Counted from the stretch's first letter, positions 7,919 through 15,507 are shown. The stretch is 16,056 nt of DNA from Opitutales bacterium (GCA_021641325.1 JAJXPD010000007.1:8987-25042); one strand, 5' to 3'. Made by a program: numbers and translations. Notes: generated by a model not told the origin, from the letters alone.

Positions 7919-10696
7919 ATGGCAAAAAAAGTTGCTAAAAAAGCCCCCACCAAAAAAGCTTCCGTAAAATCGGCAAGTTCCAAAAACAAAAAATATACAT
8001 ATCTGTTCGGCGGCAAAACCGACGGCGACGCAAAAATGCGCAATCTCCTCGGAGGCAAGGGCGCAAACCTCGCCGAAATGGCGCGCATAGGACTGCCCGT
8101 CCCCCCCGGATTCACAATCACGACGGAAGTCTGCACGCACTTTTACGACAACGGCAAAAAATATCCCGCGTCGCTCGAAGCGCAGGTAAAGGCGGGCGTG
8201 CAGTCGGTAGAAAGGCAGATGGGCAAAATCTTCGGCGACGAAAAAGATCCCCTGCTCTTCTCCGTCCGCTCCGGCGCGAGGGAATCCATGCCCGGCATGA
8301 TGGACACAATCCTCAACCTCGGTCTCAACGACAAAACCGTTGAGGGGCTTTCCGCAAAGACAAACAACCCCCGCTTTGCGTGGGACTGCTACCGCAGGTT
8401 CGTCCAAATGTACGGCGATGTCGTGATGGGCGTTCAGGCGCGGAACGAAGCCGAAACCGAGCCTTTCCACAAAGTGATGGAAACGCTGAAAGCGGAAGTC
8501 GGCGCAAAGCTCGACACAGACCTCGACGTCGCCGCGCTCAAAGAGCTTGTCAAACGCTACAAAGCCCTGATTAGGGAACGCGCGGGCAAGAGCTTCCCGC
8601 AGGACGTATACGACCAGCTTTGGGGCGCAATCGGCGCGGTGTTCGGCTCGTGGATGAACGAACGCGCAATCATCTACCGCCAAAAATACAACATTCCCGC
8701 AAGCTGGGGCACGGCGGTAAACGTGCAGACAATGGTCTTCGGCAACAAGGGCGAAACGAGCGCGACGGGCGTCGCCTTCACGCGCGACCCCGCAAACGGC
8801 GAAAACGAATTCTACGGCGAATACCTCATCAACGCGCAGGGCGAGGACGTCGTGGCGGGCGTACGCACCCCGCACAAAATTTCCGAACTCTCGAAGGAAA
8901 TGCCCAAGGCATTCAAGGAGCTGCTGGCTATCCGCAAGAAGCTCGAATCGCACTTCAAGGACATGCAGGACTTCGAATTTACAATCGAGGAAAACAAACT
9001 CTACATGCTCCAAACCCGCAACGGCAAACGCACGGGGCTTGCGGCGGTGAGAATCGCGGTGGAAATGAACAAGGAACGCTTCATGGACGAAAAAACCGCC
9101 CTGATGAAAATCCCCGCAGACTCGATTTCAAGCCTGCTCGTTCCCGTGTTCGACCCCGCGTCGGTCAAAAAGGCGAAAGTCGTCGCAAAGGGGCTGCCCG
9201 CAGGGCCTGGGGCGGCGTCGGGCGAAGTCGTGTTCACGGCGGCGCAGGCGGAGCTCGTGGCGGCGCGCGGACGCAAATCGGTTCTCTGCCGCGAGGAAAC
9301 GTCTCCCGAAGACCTGCGCGGAATGATTGCCGCCGAGGGCATTCTTACATCGCGCGGCGGCGTAAGCTCGCACGCGGCGCTCGTCGCCCGCCAGATGGGC
9401 AAAGTCTGCATTTGCGGCGCAAGCGACGTCTCGATGGACTACGAAAAACGCCTCATGTCGATAGGCGACATCGTAATCAAGGAGGGCGACTACATCTCGA
9501 TTGACGGCACCACGGGCGAAATTTTCCTCGGCGAAATCGACAACGCCCCGAGCGAAGTAATCCGCGTGCTTTCGGGCAAAATGAAGCCCGCCAAGAGCTA
9601 CACTTACAGGCTGTTCGACACCGTCATGAAGTGGGCGGACAAATACCGCAAACTCGGCGTCCGCACAAACGCCGACACCCCCGAACAGGCGAAGCGCGCG
9701 GTGCAACTCGGCGCGGAGGGAATCGGGCTTTGCCGCACAGAGCACATGTTCTTCGAGGGCGACAGAATCGACGCCGTGCGCGAAATGATTCTCGCGACCG
9801 ACAAAACCGAACGAGAAAAGGCTCTCAAAAAACTCCTGCCCTACCAGCGCAAAGACTTCGAGGGCATATTCAAGGCGATGGACGGGCTGCCCGTTACCGT
9901 CAGACTCCTCGACCCCCCTCTGCACGAATTCCTGCCGCACGAAAGCGCGGCTCGCAACGCGCTCGCGGAAAAAATGAACCTTCCGCCCGAAATCCTCGTC
10001 GAACGCTGCAAGGCTCTCGAAGAGCAGAACCCGATGCTCGGACACAGAGGCTGCCGACTCGGCAACTGCTTCCCCGAAATCACGGAAATGCAGGCTCGCG
10101 CGATTTTCGAAGCGGCGGCTTCGCTGCTGAAAAAAGGCAAAAAAGTTAAAGTAGAAATCATGGTTCCGCTCGTCGGATTCGTGAAAGAGCTGAAATTCCA
10201 GGCGGAGACAATCGCAAAGACATGCGCGGCTGTCGAAAAGGAAAAGAAAGTCAAAATAGACTACATGCTCGGCACAATGATTGAAGTTCCGCGCGGGGCG
10301 TTGACTGCGGACGAAATCGCGGAAGTGGCGCAATTCTTCTCGTTCGGCACAAACGACCTCACCCAAACGGGGCTTGGCATGAGCCGCGACGACGCAGGCA
10401 GCTTCCTCGGACGCTATAAGGAACTGGACATTCTGCCGAAAAACCCGTTCGCGTCAATCGACGTCGACGGCGTGGGACAGCTTGTGAGAATCGGCGCGGA
10501 AAAGGGACGCTCTGCGCGCAAAGACCTGAAACTTGGCGTGTGCGGCGAACACGGAGGCGACCCCGATTCAATCAACTTCTTCAACGACGTCGGCTTGAAC
10601 TACGTCAGCTGCTCGCCGCCGCGAGTGCCCGTAGCCCGACTCGCCGCGGCGCAGGCGGCTCTCAAAACCGCCGCCGCCAAGAAGGCGAAAAAATAA
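7919..10696 (+). CDS. ppdK: Pyruvate phosphate dikinase with basic tails
   Basis: A 925-residue cytoplasmic enzyme interconverting pyruvate, ATP and phosphate with PEP, AMP and pyrophosphate. The ATP-grasp domain opens with [12 protein letters not shown] (43-54) and [12 protein letters not shown]. The swivelling phosphohistidine domain has [16 protein letters not shown] with the phospho-acceptor His485. The C-terminal TIM-barrel PEP/pyruvate domain includes [29 protein letters not shown] and [10 protein letters not shown] with the catalytic Cys875. Length fits the 870-890 of most PPDKs plus extensions: residues 1-25 contain 10 lysines among Ala, Ser and Thr, and the C-terminus ends in [10 protein letters not shown]. 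The ATG at 7919 starts directly at the basic tail; a GTG at 7829 in frame would add 30 residues that look like leader sequence, so it is rejected. No strong Shine-Dalgarno is present. It appears monocistronic, ended by a strong terminator. Confidence 0.96.
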   Translation: MAKKVAKKAPTKKASVKSASSKNKKYTYLFGGKTDGDAKMRNLLGGKGANLAEMARIGLPVPPGFTITTEVCTHFYDNGKKYPASLEAQVKAGVQSVERQMGKIFGDEKDPLLFSVRSGARESMPGMMDTILNLGLNDKTVEGLSAKTNNPRFAWDCYRRFVQMYGDVVMGVQARNEAETEPFHKVMETLKAEVGAKLDTDLDVAALKELVKRYKALIRERAGKSFPQDVYDQLWGAIGAVFGSWMNERAIIYRQKYNIPASWGTAVNVQTMVFGNKGETSATGVAFTRDPANGENEFYGEYLINAQGEDVVAGVRTPHKISELSKEMPKAFKELLAIRKKLESHFKDMQDFEFTIEENKLYMLQTRNGKRTGLAAVRIAVEMNKERFMDEKTALMKIPADSISSLLVPVFDPASVKKAKVVAKGLPAGPGAASGEVVFTAAQAELVAARGRKSVLCREETSPEDLRGMIAAEGILTSRGGVSSHAALVARQMGKVCICGASDVSMDYEKRLMSIGDIVIKEGDYISIDGTTGEIFLGEIDNAPSEVIRVLSGKMKPAKSYTYRLFDTVMKWADKYRKLGVRTNADTPEQAKRAVQLGAEGIGLCRTEHMFFEGDRIDAVREMILATDKTEREKALKKLLPYQRKDFEGIFKAMDGLPVTVRLLDPPLHEFLPHESAARNALAEKMNLPPEILVERCKALEEQNPMLGHRGCRLGNCFPEITEMQARAIFEAAASLLKKGKKVKVEIMVPLVGFVKELKFQAETIAKTCAAVEKEKKVKIDYMLGTMIEVPRGALTADEIAEVAQFFSFGTNDLTQTGLGMSRDDAGSFLGRYKELDILPKNPFASIDVDGVGQLVRIGAEKGRSARKDLKLGVCGEHGGDPDSINFFNDVGLNYVSCSPPRVPVARLAAAQAALKTAAAKKAKK

Positions 10697-10709
10697 TTCC
10701 CAAAAACAC

Positions 10710-10740
10710 AAACGCGGGGCAAACAACCCCGCGTTTTTTT
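10710..10740 (+). terminator. Rho-independent terminator of ppdK
   Basis: A perfect 10-base-pair stem (10710-10719 with 10727-10736, core ACGCGGGG/CCCCGCGT) has a 7-base loop and runs straight into a T-tract ending at 10740. It begins 14 bases after the ppdK stop codon. Confidence 0.9.
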
Positions 10741-10850
10741 ATTTCATTTTCCCCTCAAATGCGTGGACTTTGAAAGCATAAAAAAACATAAGCAACACCC
10801 CCGCAACACGCGAAGCCGTCGCACGCGAACGCCGAAATTACCGAAACAAG

Positions 10851-10881
10851 AAGCCCGCAACTCGTGAAGAATTGCGGGCTT
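10851..10881 (-). terminator. Terminator after the tRNA gene
   Basis: AAGCCCGCAA (10851-10860) pairs perfectly with TTGCGGGCTT (10872-10881) around an 11-base loop. Read on the minus strand it begins 5 bases after the tRNA CCA end and is followed by CTTGTTT, an interrupted T-run. On the plus strand there is no T-run, so it belongs to the tRNA. Confidence 0.65.
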
Positions 10882-10886
10882 TGAAA

Positions 10887-10961
<75 letters not shown>

Positions 10962-10978
10962 GATTTTTAAAGCCTTGT

Positions 10979-11006
10979 AATGTACGAATCCGCGCGGGTA
11001 AGTCAA
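10979..11006 (-). promoter_or_regulatory. Promoter of the tRNA gene
   Basis: On the minus strand TTGACT (11006-11001, 5 of 6) is followed by a 16-base spacer and TACATT (10984-10979, 4 of 6). The start would fall about 10 bases before the mature tRNA 5' end. Confidence 0.6.
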
Positions 11007-11200
11007 GACATATTTCCTCTTTTTTCTTAAAAAATTTTTGCGGATTCTCTCGCAAAGCGCACAAGCCGATTCTGCGCCCAAACGTCGTCGGCTTTCGGCG
11101 GTCGGCGCGTTTTGCGCATGCGCCGTTTTGCGGAATTCTCAGAGCAAACTCAAATCGGCGAACGACGCGATTTCTATTCCGCGACAAACGGCGGAGACAA

Positions 11201-11233
11201 AAAAACCTTTCGGGGAAATCCCGAAAGGTTTTT
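11201..11233 (-). terminator. Terminator of the rplU-rpmA operon
   Basis: A perfect 14-base-pair stem (11201-11214 with 11220-11233; core CCTTTCGGG/CCCGAAAGG) with a 5-base loop. On the minus strand it ends in a run of seven T. It lies 17 bases after the rpmA stop codon. The symmetric A/T flanks would allow it to work in both directions. Confidence 0.9.
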
Positions 11234-11250
11234 GAAAGATTAAAACGGCG

Positions 11251-11499
11251 TTATTCGGAAACAACGACCGACACCTTGCGGTGCGCACCGTCCCACTTTA
11301 CGATACCGTCTTTGAGCGCGAACAGCGTGTAGTCTTTGCCCATGCCGACGTTTTCGCCGGGGTGAACCTTAGTGCCGCACTGGCGCATGATGATGTTGCC
11401 CGCCAAAACAAATTCGTCGCCGAATTTCTTTACGCCGAGACGCTGCGCGTGCGAATCGCGTCCGTTTTTCGCGCTACCCTGACCTTTTTTATGTGCCAT
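11251..11499 (-). CDS. rpmA: Large-subunit ribosomal protein bL27
   Basis: An 82-residue protein starting [27 protein letters not shown], the bL27 signature. Its flexible N-terminal tail reaches toward the peptidyl-transferase centre. The N-terminus begins directly at AHKKGQGS, without the cleavable extension seen in Firmicutes. Further family residues are [30 protein letters not shown]. Length is normal (about 85). It is the second gene of an operon with rplU, 16 bases behind it, with an AAAGGGC ribosome site, and the strong terminator follows. The usual third neighbour, obgE, is not here but about 6.4 kb away on the same strand. Confidence 0.98.
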   Translation of the reverse strand: MAHKKGQGSAKNGRDSHAQRLGVKKFGDEFVLAGNIIMRQCGTKVHPGENVGMGKDYTLFALKDGIVKWDGAHRKVSVVVSE

Positions 11500-11515
11500 A
11501 AATTAGTGCCCTTTC

Positions 11516-11830
11516 TTATGCTTTTACGGATTCGACCTTAACCACCGAAAGCTCCTGACGGTGACCCTGCTTGCGCTGGTAACCCTTTCTGCGCTTTTTC
11601 TTGATGATTACAACCTTTTTGCCGCGCTTGTTTTCGAGGATTTTTACGGAAACGCTCGCGCCGTCGATGTAAGGCGAACCGAACTTGACGCCATCGCCTT
11701 CGCCGGCCATGAGAACTTCCTTGATTTCTACTGTGTCGCCCGCTTTGGAATTAACGAAACGGTTGACAAAAAGTATGTCTCCTTCGCTGACGGTGACCTG
11801 TTTTCCCTGTATTTTGATTGTCGCTTTCAT
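11516..11830 (-). CDS. rplU: Large-subunit ribosomal protein bL21
   Basis: A 104-residue protein of normal bL21 length. It binds 23S rRNA and sits near bL20 in the large subunit. The N-terminal beta-barrel part [23 protein letters not shown] and the C-terminal signature [16 protein letters not shown] (about residues 77-92) are diagnostic. The ATG at 11830 has no clear Shine-Dalgarno. An AT-rich segment containing TTTAAT just upstream could be a -10, which would give an almost leaderless start, but no good -35 accompanies it. It is the first gene of the rplU-rpmA operon. Confidence 0.98.
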   Translation of the reverse strand: MKATIKIQGKQVTVSEGDILFVNRFVNSKAGDTVEIKEVLMAGEGDGVKFGSPYIDGASVSVKILENKRGKKVVIIKKKRRKGYQRKQGHRQELSVVKVESVKA

Positions 11831-12184
11831 TGTCTTATTAAAATATCAAATGGTTGAAATTAAATGGCCTATCCTCTCGCGGGGCAAGACTTTTTTGACC
11901 ACTTTTCCCTTTTTGAATAAATAAAGAAGTTATCAAAGTACCCCTTCTTAAAAAAAAATCAAGCTTCTTTTTTGACAAATGCAGGCTGGCAGCCTGCACG
12001 GCGTCGGAGCTTCGGGCGCAAGGTGCGCCTCCCTACGGAGCTTCGCTCCTTTCGGTTGTTATGCGCGGCAAGTATACTTGCCGCTTTTCTCGCTTAGTTC
12101 GTATTGCCGTTGGCAATTACTGGCATTGGAAAACTTTTTAGCTTCGTAAGAAACGAGTTTAAATAGACGCGCTATGCGCGAAAT
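11831..12184. other. Gene-free stretch with a cluster of short hairpins
   Basis: No convincing gene lies here. The first 140 bases are AT-rich and probably carry the rplU promoter on the minus strand. The rest is a chain of small perfect inverted repeats, described in a separate entry. No known RNA family is recognised. Confidence 0.6.
11980..12180. repeat. Cluster of six perfect small inverted repeats
   Basis: In 200 bases six perfect palindromic units follow each other: TGCAGGCT/AGCCTGCA (11980-11998), GGCGCA/TGCGCC (12015-12029), GGAGC/GCTCC (12037-12049), GCGGCAAGTATACTTGCCGC (12065-12084, no spacer), ATTGCC/GGCAAT (12103-12117) and CGCGC/GCGCG (12168-12180). Five have exactly three bases between the arms. 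The word CGGAGCTTCG also occurs twice, at 12005 and 12036. The arms differ from unit to unit, so this is not a simple tandem repeat. It may be a degenerate intergenic repetitive element or a multi-hairpin RNA; function unknown. Confidence 0.7.
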
Positions 12185-12222
12185 AAAAAAAGCGGAAAAC
12201 CGCAAACATGGATTCTCCGCTT
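12183..12222 (-). terminator. Terminator at the end of the sigma/anti-sigma transcript
   Basis: On the minus strand GCGG-TTTT-CCGC (12203-12192) runs into seven T followed by ATTT. A longer alternative stem AAGCGGA/TCCGCTT encloses it. It would end a transcript coming from the anti-sigma gene, leaving a 3' untranslated part of about 250 bases. Confidence 0.6.
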
Positions 12223-12284
12223 ACCAATCAACTCCACTTTTCTCCCAACGCACTCTAAAAAACTTCGTGCGCCAGCACTCACTA

Positions 12285-12348
12285 TTTAGGCGCGTCAAAG
12301 TGCCGTTCAGGCGGTGGCTTTCCGTAATTTTAGGGGCGTCAAAGTGCC
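12285..12348. repeat. Imperfect direct repeat, 20 bases, two copies
   Basis: TTTAGGCGCGTCAAAGTGCC at 12285-12304 and TTTAGGGGCGTCAAAGTGCC at 12329-12348 match at 19 of 20 positions with a 44-base period. Similarity continues loosely beyond each copy (GGCGGTGGCTTTCCG against GGGCGGCTTTACG), suggesting an old tandem duplication of about 44 bases. Confidence 0.8.
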
Positions 12349-12437
12349 AGTATAAGGGCGGCTTTACGCGCGGCACAGGGCGCGTAGCATACTTGGCGTA
12401 TGTAAGCGGTCTGCGAATACAGGGAAACGCTGTTAGA

Positions 12438-12455
12438 GGGGCGTTTTCACGCCCC
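12438..12455 (-). terminator. Hairpin directly after the anti-sigma stop codon
   Basis: On the minus strand GGGGCGT-GAAA-ACGCCCC forms a perfect 7-base-pair stem with a stable GAAA loop, beginning 1 base after the TGA stop. There is no T-run behind it, so it may stabilise the 3' end or pause polymerase rather than terminate. Confidence 0.4.
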
Positions 12456-12456
12456 A

Positions 12457-12930
12457 TCACTCGAAGGCGGCAATTCCAGTGGGCGCATTCGATTTTATGC
12501 GGATTACGCTGAATACCGTGCCGTTTTCCGTTACGATTTTTTCGGACACAACCGAGCCGTCCTCCGACGGCAATACCGATTTTGCGATTTTTTCGTCGTG
12601 CGCCGGCATGGTGTCGACCGCAAGCTTCATCAGAGCTGCGCAGACAATCATCAGCGCCGCAACCGCCGACCATTCCAGCGCCGCGCGGACGCGGGAAGTT
12701 TTCTTTGCGGCGAAAAACGGCGAGCTTACGCCGTCGAGCGGAGCAAAAACCGCCTTTTTGCCGTAGATGGAGCACATTGCGGCATGGAGACGGCAGGACT
12801 TGTGGAAAATGTCCGCCATGCGGGGGTCGTCGCGGACGCATTTTGCGAGCAGTTCGATTTCGGCGGGAGTCGCCTCACCGTCGAGATACGACGAAACGAG
12901 TTCGTCGAATCTACCCCGCGAAATTTTCAT
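12457..12930 (-). CDS. Probable membrane-bound anti-sigma factor
   Basis: A 157-residue protein whose gene starts inside the stop codon of the sigma gene (TAATG overlap), which implies coupled translation. Residues 7-55 (FDELVSSYLDGEATPAEIELLAKCVRDDP and onward) resemble the short helical N-terminal domain of anti-sigma and FecR-associated regulators common in Planctomycetes and Verrucomicrobia. One membrane helix lies at about residues 84-105 (ALEWSAVAALMIVCAALMKLAV), leaving a short C-terminal part outside. Cys and His residues at 43-53 (HKSCRLHAAMC) do not match the canonical H-x3-C-x2-C zinc anti-sigma motif, so metal binding is uncertain. It would hold the sigma factor at the inner membrane until a signal is received. 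The assignment rests on domain layout and position, not on a family match. Confidence 0.7.
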   Translation of the reverse strand: MKISRGRFDELVSSYLDGEATPAEIELLAKCVRDDPRMADIFHKSCRLHAAMCSIYGKKAVFAPLDGVSSPFFAAKKTSRVRAALEWSAVAALMIVCAALMKLAVDTMPAHDEKIAKSVLPSEDGSVVSEKIVTENGTVFSVIRIKSNAPTGIAAFE

Positions 12931-13526
12931 TACTTTAATTTTTCAAGTTCCTCGCGCAAATACTCGCGGGCTCTCGACAGGCGGCTCTTGACCGTGCCGA
13001 CGCTCAGCCCCAGTCTGGACGCGATTTCCTCGTAGCTCAAATCCTCGGCATTGCGCAGTTTGAGAACCTCTCCGTATTTTTGAGGAAGGGCGTCAATCGC
13101 CTTGGGAAGAAGCTCGGAAAACTCGGTGAAAGCGGCGGTTTCGGCGGGGTTCTGTTCTTCGCCCTCGATGAGGTCGCAAACAGTCATGTCGCCGTCGTCG
13201 CCGACGGGAGTGTCGAGCGAAATCGACTCGCCGCGTTTGCGCCGCCACCAGTACCAGTGCTTGTTGTGGGCGAGATTTGTGGCGATATGGTAGAGCCAAG
13301 TGGAAATGGAGCAGTCTCCCCTGAAATTGCCTATGCTTTTGCGGGCGCGGATAAATGTGTCCTGCGCGACCTCCTCGGCGTCCTGCCGATTGTCGAGCAG
13401 ACTGTTGGCGCGGTTGTAGATTTTATCCCAGTGGGAGTTGACCAACTCTCCGAACGCAACGTCGTCTCCGCCCTTCAAACGTTCGAGGAGGTTGTCGGAA
13501 CAAGTAGATTCGGTTGTTTTTGCCAT
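12930..13526 (-). CDS. ECF-family RNA polymerase sigma factor
   Basis: A 198-residue protein with the two conserved sigma regions of ECF factors. Region 2 covers about residues 22-98, with LLDNRQDAEEVAQDTFIRA (43-61) and STWLYHIATNLAHNKHWYWWRRKR (75-98), where -10 DNA is melted. Region 4 covers about 140-195, with ALPQKYGEVLKLRNAEDLSYEEIASRLGLSVGTVKSRLSRARE, a helix-turn-helix for the -35 element. Regions 1 and 3 are absent, as expected. It would direct polymerase to a small set of stress or surface genes. The anti-sigma gene overlaps its stop codon by one base. The ATG at 13526 lacks a Shine-Dalgarno. Upstream is a TGAAAC-N16-CGTC site of the type ECF factors recognise, so it probably activates its own operon. 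The residues between regions 2 and 4 (100-130) are acidic and unrecognised. Confidence 0.95.
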   Translation of the reverse strand: MAKTTESTCSDNLLERLKGGDDVAFGELVNSHWDKIYNRANSLLDNRQDAEEVAQDTFIRARKSIGNFRGDCSISTWLYHIATNLAHNKHWYWWRRKRGESISLDTPVGDDGDMTVCDLIEGEEQNPAETAAFTEFSELLPKAIDALPQKYGEVLKLRNAEDLSYEEIASRLGLSVGTVKSRLSRAREYLREELEKLK

Positions 13527-13552
13527 AGATGCTGAATAGTCTTTGTATATTA

Positions 13553-13580
13553 TAGACGCGCAGACGGCGGAAACGTTTCA
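13553..13580 (-). promoter_or_regulatory. ECF-type promoter of the sigma/anti-sigma operon
   Basis: On the minus strand TGAAAC (13580-13575), a 16-base spacer and CGTCTA (13558-13553) match the known pattern of ECF promoters such as Bacillus sigma-M and sigma-W sites (TGAAAC-N16-CGTC or CGTA). The -10 runs into TATAAT, so a sigma-70-type -10 overlaps. The start would be about 22 bases before the sigma ATG. The -35 lies in a 10-base palindrome GAAACGTTTC (13570-13579). Confidence 0.65.
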
Positions 13581-13662
13581 AAAAAACTTGAATTTTCGCA
13601 ACGAGCCGCGCGCGAAACGCGCCGTTATCGGGATAATCGTACTTTCCCGCGCGGACTCAACT

Positions 13663-13680
13663 TTTTTTTTCGAAAAAAAA
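13663..13680. repeat. 18-base A/T-tract palindrome
   Basis: Eight T, CG, eight A form a perfect palindrome (TTTTTTTTCGAAAAAAAA) in the gap between the divergent sigma and GTPase genes. Back-to-back T and A tracts bend DNA and are a plausible protein-binding site, but could also be a weak bidirectional terminator-like stem. No function is shown. Confidence 0.5.
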
Positions 13681-13773
13681 CTCCGACCGACCGACAAGCC
13701 GAAACGCGCCGAAAAACGCCAAAAAATGGTTGCCAAAAGGGAGACATCAATTAAGAATACGATAAAAGAATAT

Positions 13774-15507
13774 ATGTTTGGATTTGGACTACACAAAAAA
13801 AACCGCCGCAAACTCGCGCTGATAGACTGCGCGGACGCGTCGGTAAGCGAAACATCGCACTTCCCCGCCACGCTCGGAGGCTCCAACGACCCGCTGAAAA
13901 CGGGCTTTCCCTTCCCGTTTCTCGAAGTCTCCGAAACGAAGGGCGGAAAACTTCTGCTCACGCCGACCGACCCCACCGCCGACGTGAAAATCAACGGCAC
14001 CAAAATCTCCGAACCCGTGGAGCTTTCGGGAGCTGCTACAATGCAGCTCGGCGAGCGCCTCTTCTACCTTTCCGACGACCCCAAAACCATCGAAAAGGCG
14101 CGGAACATGGACGTCTCGAAATGGCTTGTCTTCTACGCCGAAACGGGGCGGATAGAAGACGAAGTGCCGTTCGCGCGGCTGAAACAGTCGGTGCTCGGAC
14201 GCGGGCTTAGCGGCGCGGGAATAGCAATCTGCCCGAAGGGCTTTGAGCTTGGCTTCATGTTCTCTTCGGTGTTCGGCGACGGCTCGGATTCCGACGCGAC
14301 AGTGCCGATTCTCTCGGAAAATTCGGAGGCAATAACGTGCCCGCTCTGCTGGCTGAAATTCGACGTCGGCGACGCCATGAGCATAGCGGTTCACGAGAGC
14401 CTGCGCGGAGATCCCGTGCTTGGGCAGGACGAAATGCTGCGCTTTCTGCCGACATCTTTCACGGAGGACGGCGTGGCAATCGACCCCGCGGGAATGCCCG
14501 CCCCCGACGTCGCATGCCCGCACTGCCGCAGAAAGCTTCCGCCGAACTACCTTGAACTCGACCGCCGCATATTCTCGATAGTGGGCGCGCCGAGCGCGGG
14601 GAAGTCGTACTACCTGAGCGCGCTAATAAGCATGCTGCAAGGCTCGCTCTACAAAAATTTCGGCATTGTGCTCAAAGACCTCGACCCGTCGGGAAACATG
14701 CTGCTTACGCAAATGAAAAACAGCCTGTTTTCGGCAAAACGCCCCGAAGACGCGATTCTCGCAAAAACCGCGCTCGAAGGGAAGATGTACGAACGCTACC
14801 CTCGCTTCGGAAAAATAGTCGCGCTGCCCAAACCCATGACGTACTCGCTCTCGCTCTCGCGCGACGGCGCGGAGGGAACTTCGATAATTTTCTACGACAA
14901 CGCGGGCGAACACTTCGAACCGGGGCTTGACATAGAGGAGTCGCCTGGGGCAATGCACGTGGCAAGCTCGTCTGGAATATTCTTCCTTTTCGACCCCGCC
15001 GCAAACCGCAACTTCAAGGCGGCTCTCGGCGACTATCCCGACCCGCAGCTTTCAATCGACGGACGGCTCGACCAGCAGGACACCATTTTGTCGGAAATGG
15101 AAATCCGCATAAAAAGAATACTCGCGATTGAGCCTCTGAAAAAAATAGACACGCCGCTTGCGATTCTCATCGGCAAGTGCGACATGTGGAAACACCTGCT
15201 GAAAACGCCGCTCGCGGAGCCGATTTCCGACGGGAGGCTCGACCTCGCCGCGGTTGACTCCAACAGCGGAATTTTGCGCGACTTCCTCGCGGAAATAGAC
15301 CCCACGATTCCCGCAAGCGCGGAGTCGATTTCAAGCAACATAAGGTATTTCGCCGTAAGCGCGCTGGGGCACTCGCCGCAAATGCTTCTCGACGGCGAAT
15401 GCGCGGGGAAAATCGCGCCGATTCCCTCGAAAATCAAGCCGATAGACGCGGAAATTCCCGCAATCTGGCTGCTGTCGCAATCGACAAAACTCATTCCGAC
15501 AAAATAG
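13774..15507 (+). CDS. Zinc-ribbon GTPase, double-GTPase (DO-GTPase2)-like
   Basis: A 577-residue protein from the ATG at 13774. Residues about 30-115 are beta-rich and end in VKINGTKISEPVELSGAATMQLGERLFYL, the late-strand pattern of an FHA-like domain, though without its phosphothreonine-binding residues. Two cysteine pairs, CPLC (189-192) and CPHC (248-251), suggest a zinc ribbon. A GTPase domain follows: Walker A GAPSAGKS (271-278), G3 DNAG (375-378) in IIFYDNAGEHFEPG, and G4 GKCD (467-470). No signal peptide or membrane helix is seen. The layout resembles the double-GTPase families described computationally next to GTPase-associated proteins in predicted conflict systems (name from memory). 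The gene just behind it fits that pairing. The frame opens at a TTG at 13543 and has another ATG at 13726, but the upstream part is Lys/Arg-rich and looks non-coding; the start is uncertain. Confidence 0.8.
   Translation: MFGFGLHKKNRRKLALIDCADASVSETSHFPATLGGSNDPLKTGFPFPFLEVSETKGGKLLLTPTDPTADVKINGTKISEPVELSGAATMQLGERLFYLSDDPKTIEKARNMDVSKWLVFYAETGRIEDEVPFARLKQSVLGRGLSGAGIAICPKGFELGFMFSSVFGDGSDSDATVPILSENSEAITCPLCWLKFDVGDAMSIAVHESLRGDPVLGQDEMLRFLPTSFTEDGVAIDPAGMPAPDVACPHCRRKLPPNYLELDRRIFSIVGAPSAGKSYYLSALISMLQGSLYKNFGIVLKDLDPSGNMLLTQMKNSLFSAKRPEDAILAKTALEGKMYERYPRFGKIVALPKPMTYSLSLSRDGAEGTSIIFYDNAGEHFEPGLDIEESPGAMHVASSSGIFFLFDPAANRNFKAALGDYPDPQLSIDGRLDQQDTILSEMEIRIKRILAIEPLKKIDTPLAILIGKCDMWKHLLKTPLAEPISDGRLDLAAVDSNSGILRDFLAEIDPTIPASAESISSNIRYFAVSALGHSPQMLLDGECAGKIAPIPSKIKPIDAEIPAIWLLSQSTKLIPTK

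Larger units (their letters stand above)
12185..12456 (-). other. Gene-free stretch after the anti-sigma gene
   Basis: About 270 bases between the anti-sigma stop codon and the terminator near 12190. It contains a hairpin directly after the stop, the 44-base-spaced direct repeat and no supported gene. Frames of about 110 codons exist on either strand, but their proteins are low in hydrophobic pattern and match nothing I recognise. It could be a structured 3' untranslated region or a small RNA. Confidence 0.5.

Noticed and set aside
7766..10366. Long minus-strand frames opposite ppdK (over 400 codons each)
   Set aside because: They mirror the coding frame of ppdK, whose motifs are unambiguous, and encode Phe/Ala/Glu/Arg-rich chains with no recognisable domain.
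11038..11235. 65-codon plus-strand frame between the tRNA and rpmA
   Set aside because: It lacks a ribosome site, covers the tRNA promoter side region and runs into the rpmA terminator; composition is not protein-like.
11980..12348. CRISPR array
   Set aside because: The repeats have different arms, lengths and spacing, the direct repeat has only two copies, and no cas gene is near.
11980..12456. Insertion sequence or other mobile element
   Set aside because: No transposase frame, no terminal inverted repeats with target duplication were found; only short hairpins and one direct repeat.
12174..12512. 112-codon plus-strand frame after the hairpin cluster
   Set aside because: It overlaps a terminator, the direct repeat and the end of the anti-sigma gene; no start signals and no recognised domain.
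12221..12841. 206-codon minus-strand frame overlapping the anti-sigma gene
   Set aside because: It is an alternative frame of the anti-sigma gene, which has the better start (coupled to the sigma stop codon), a membrane helix and normal composition.
13543..13773. Upstream extension of the GTPase gene from a TTG
   Set aside because: The added 77 residues are Lys/Arg-rich, cross an A/T-tract palindrome and overlap the sigma promoter; they look non-coding. The ATG at 13726 remains possible.
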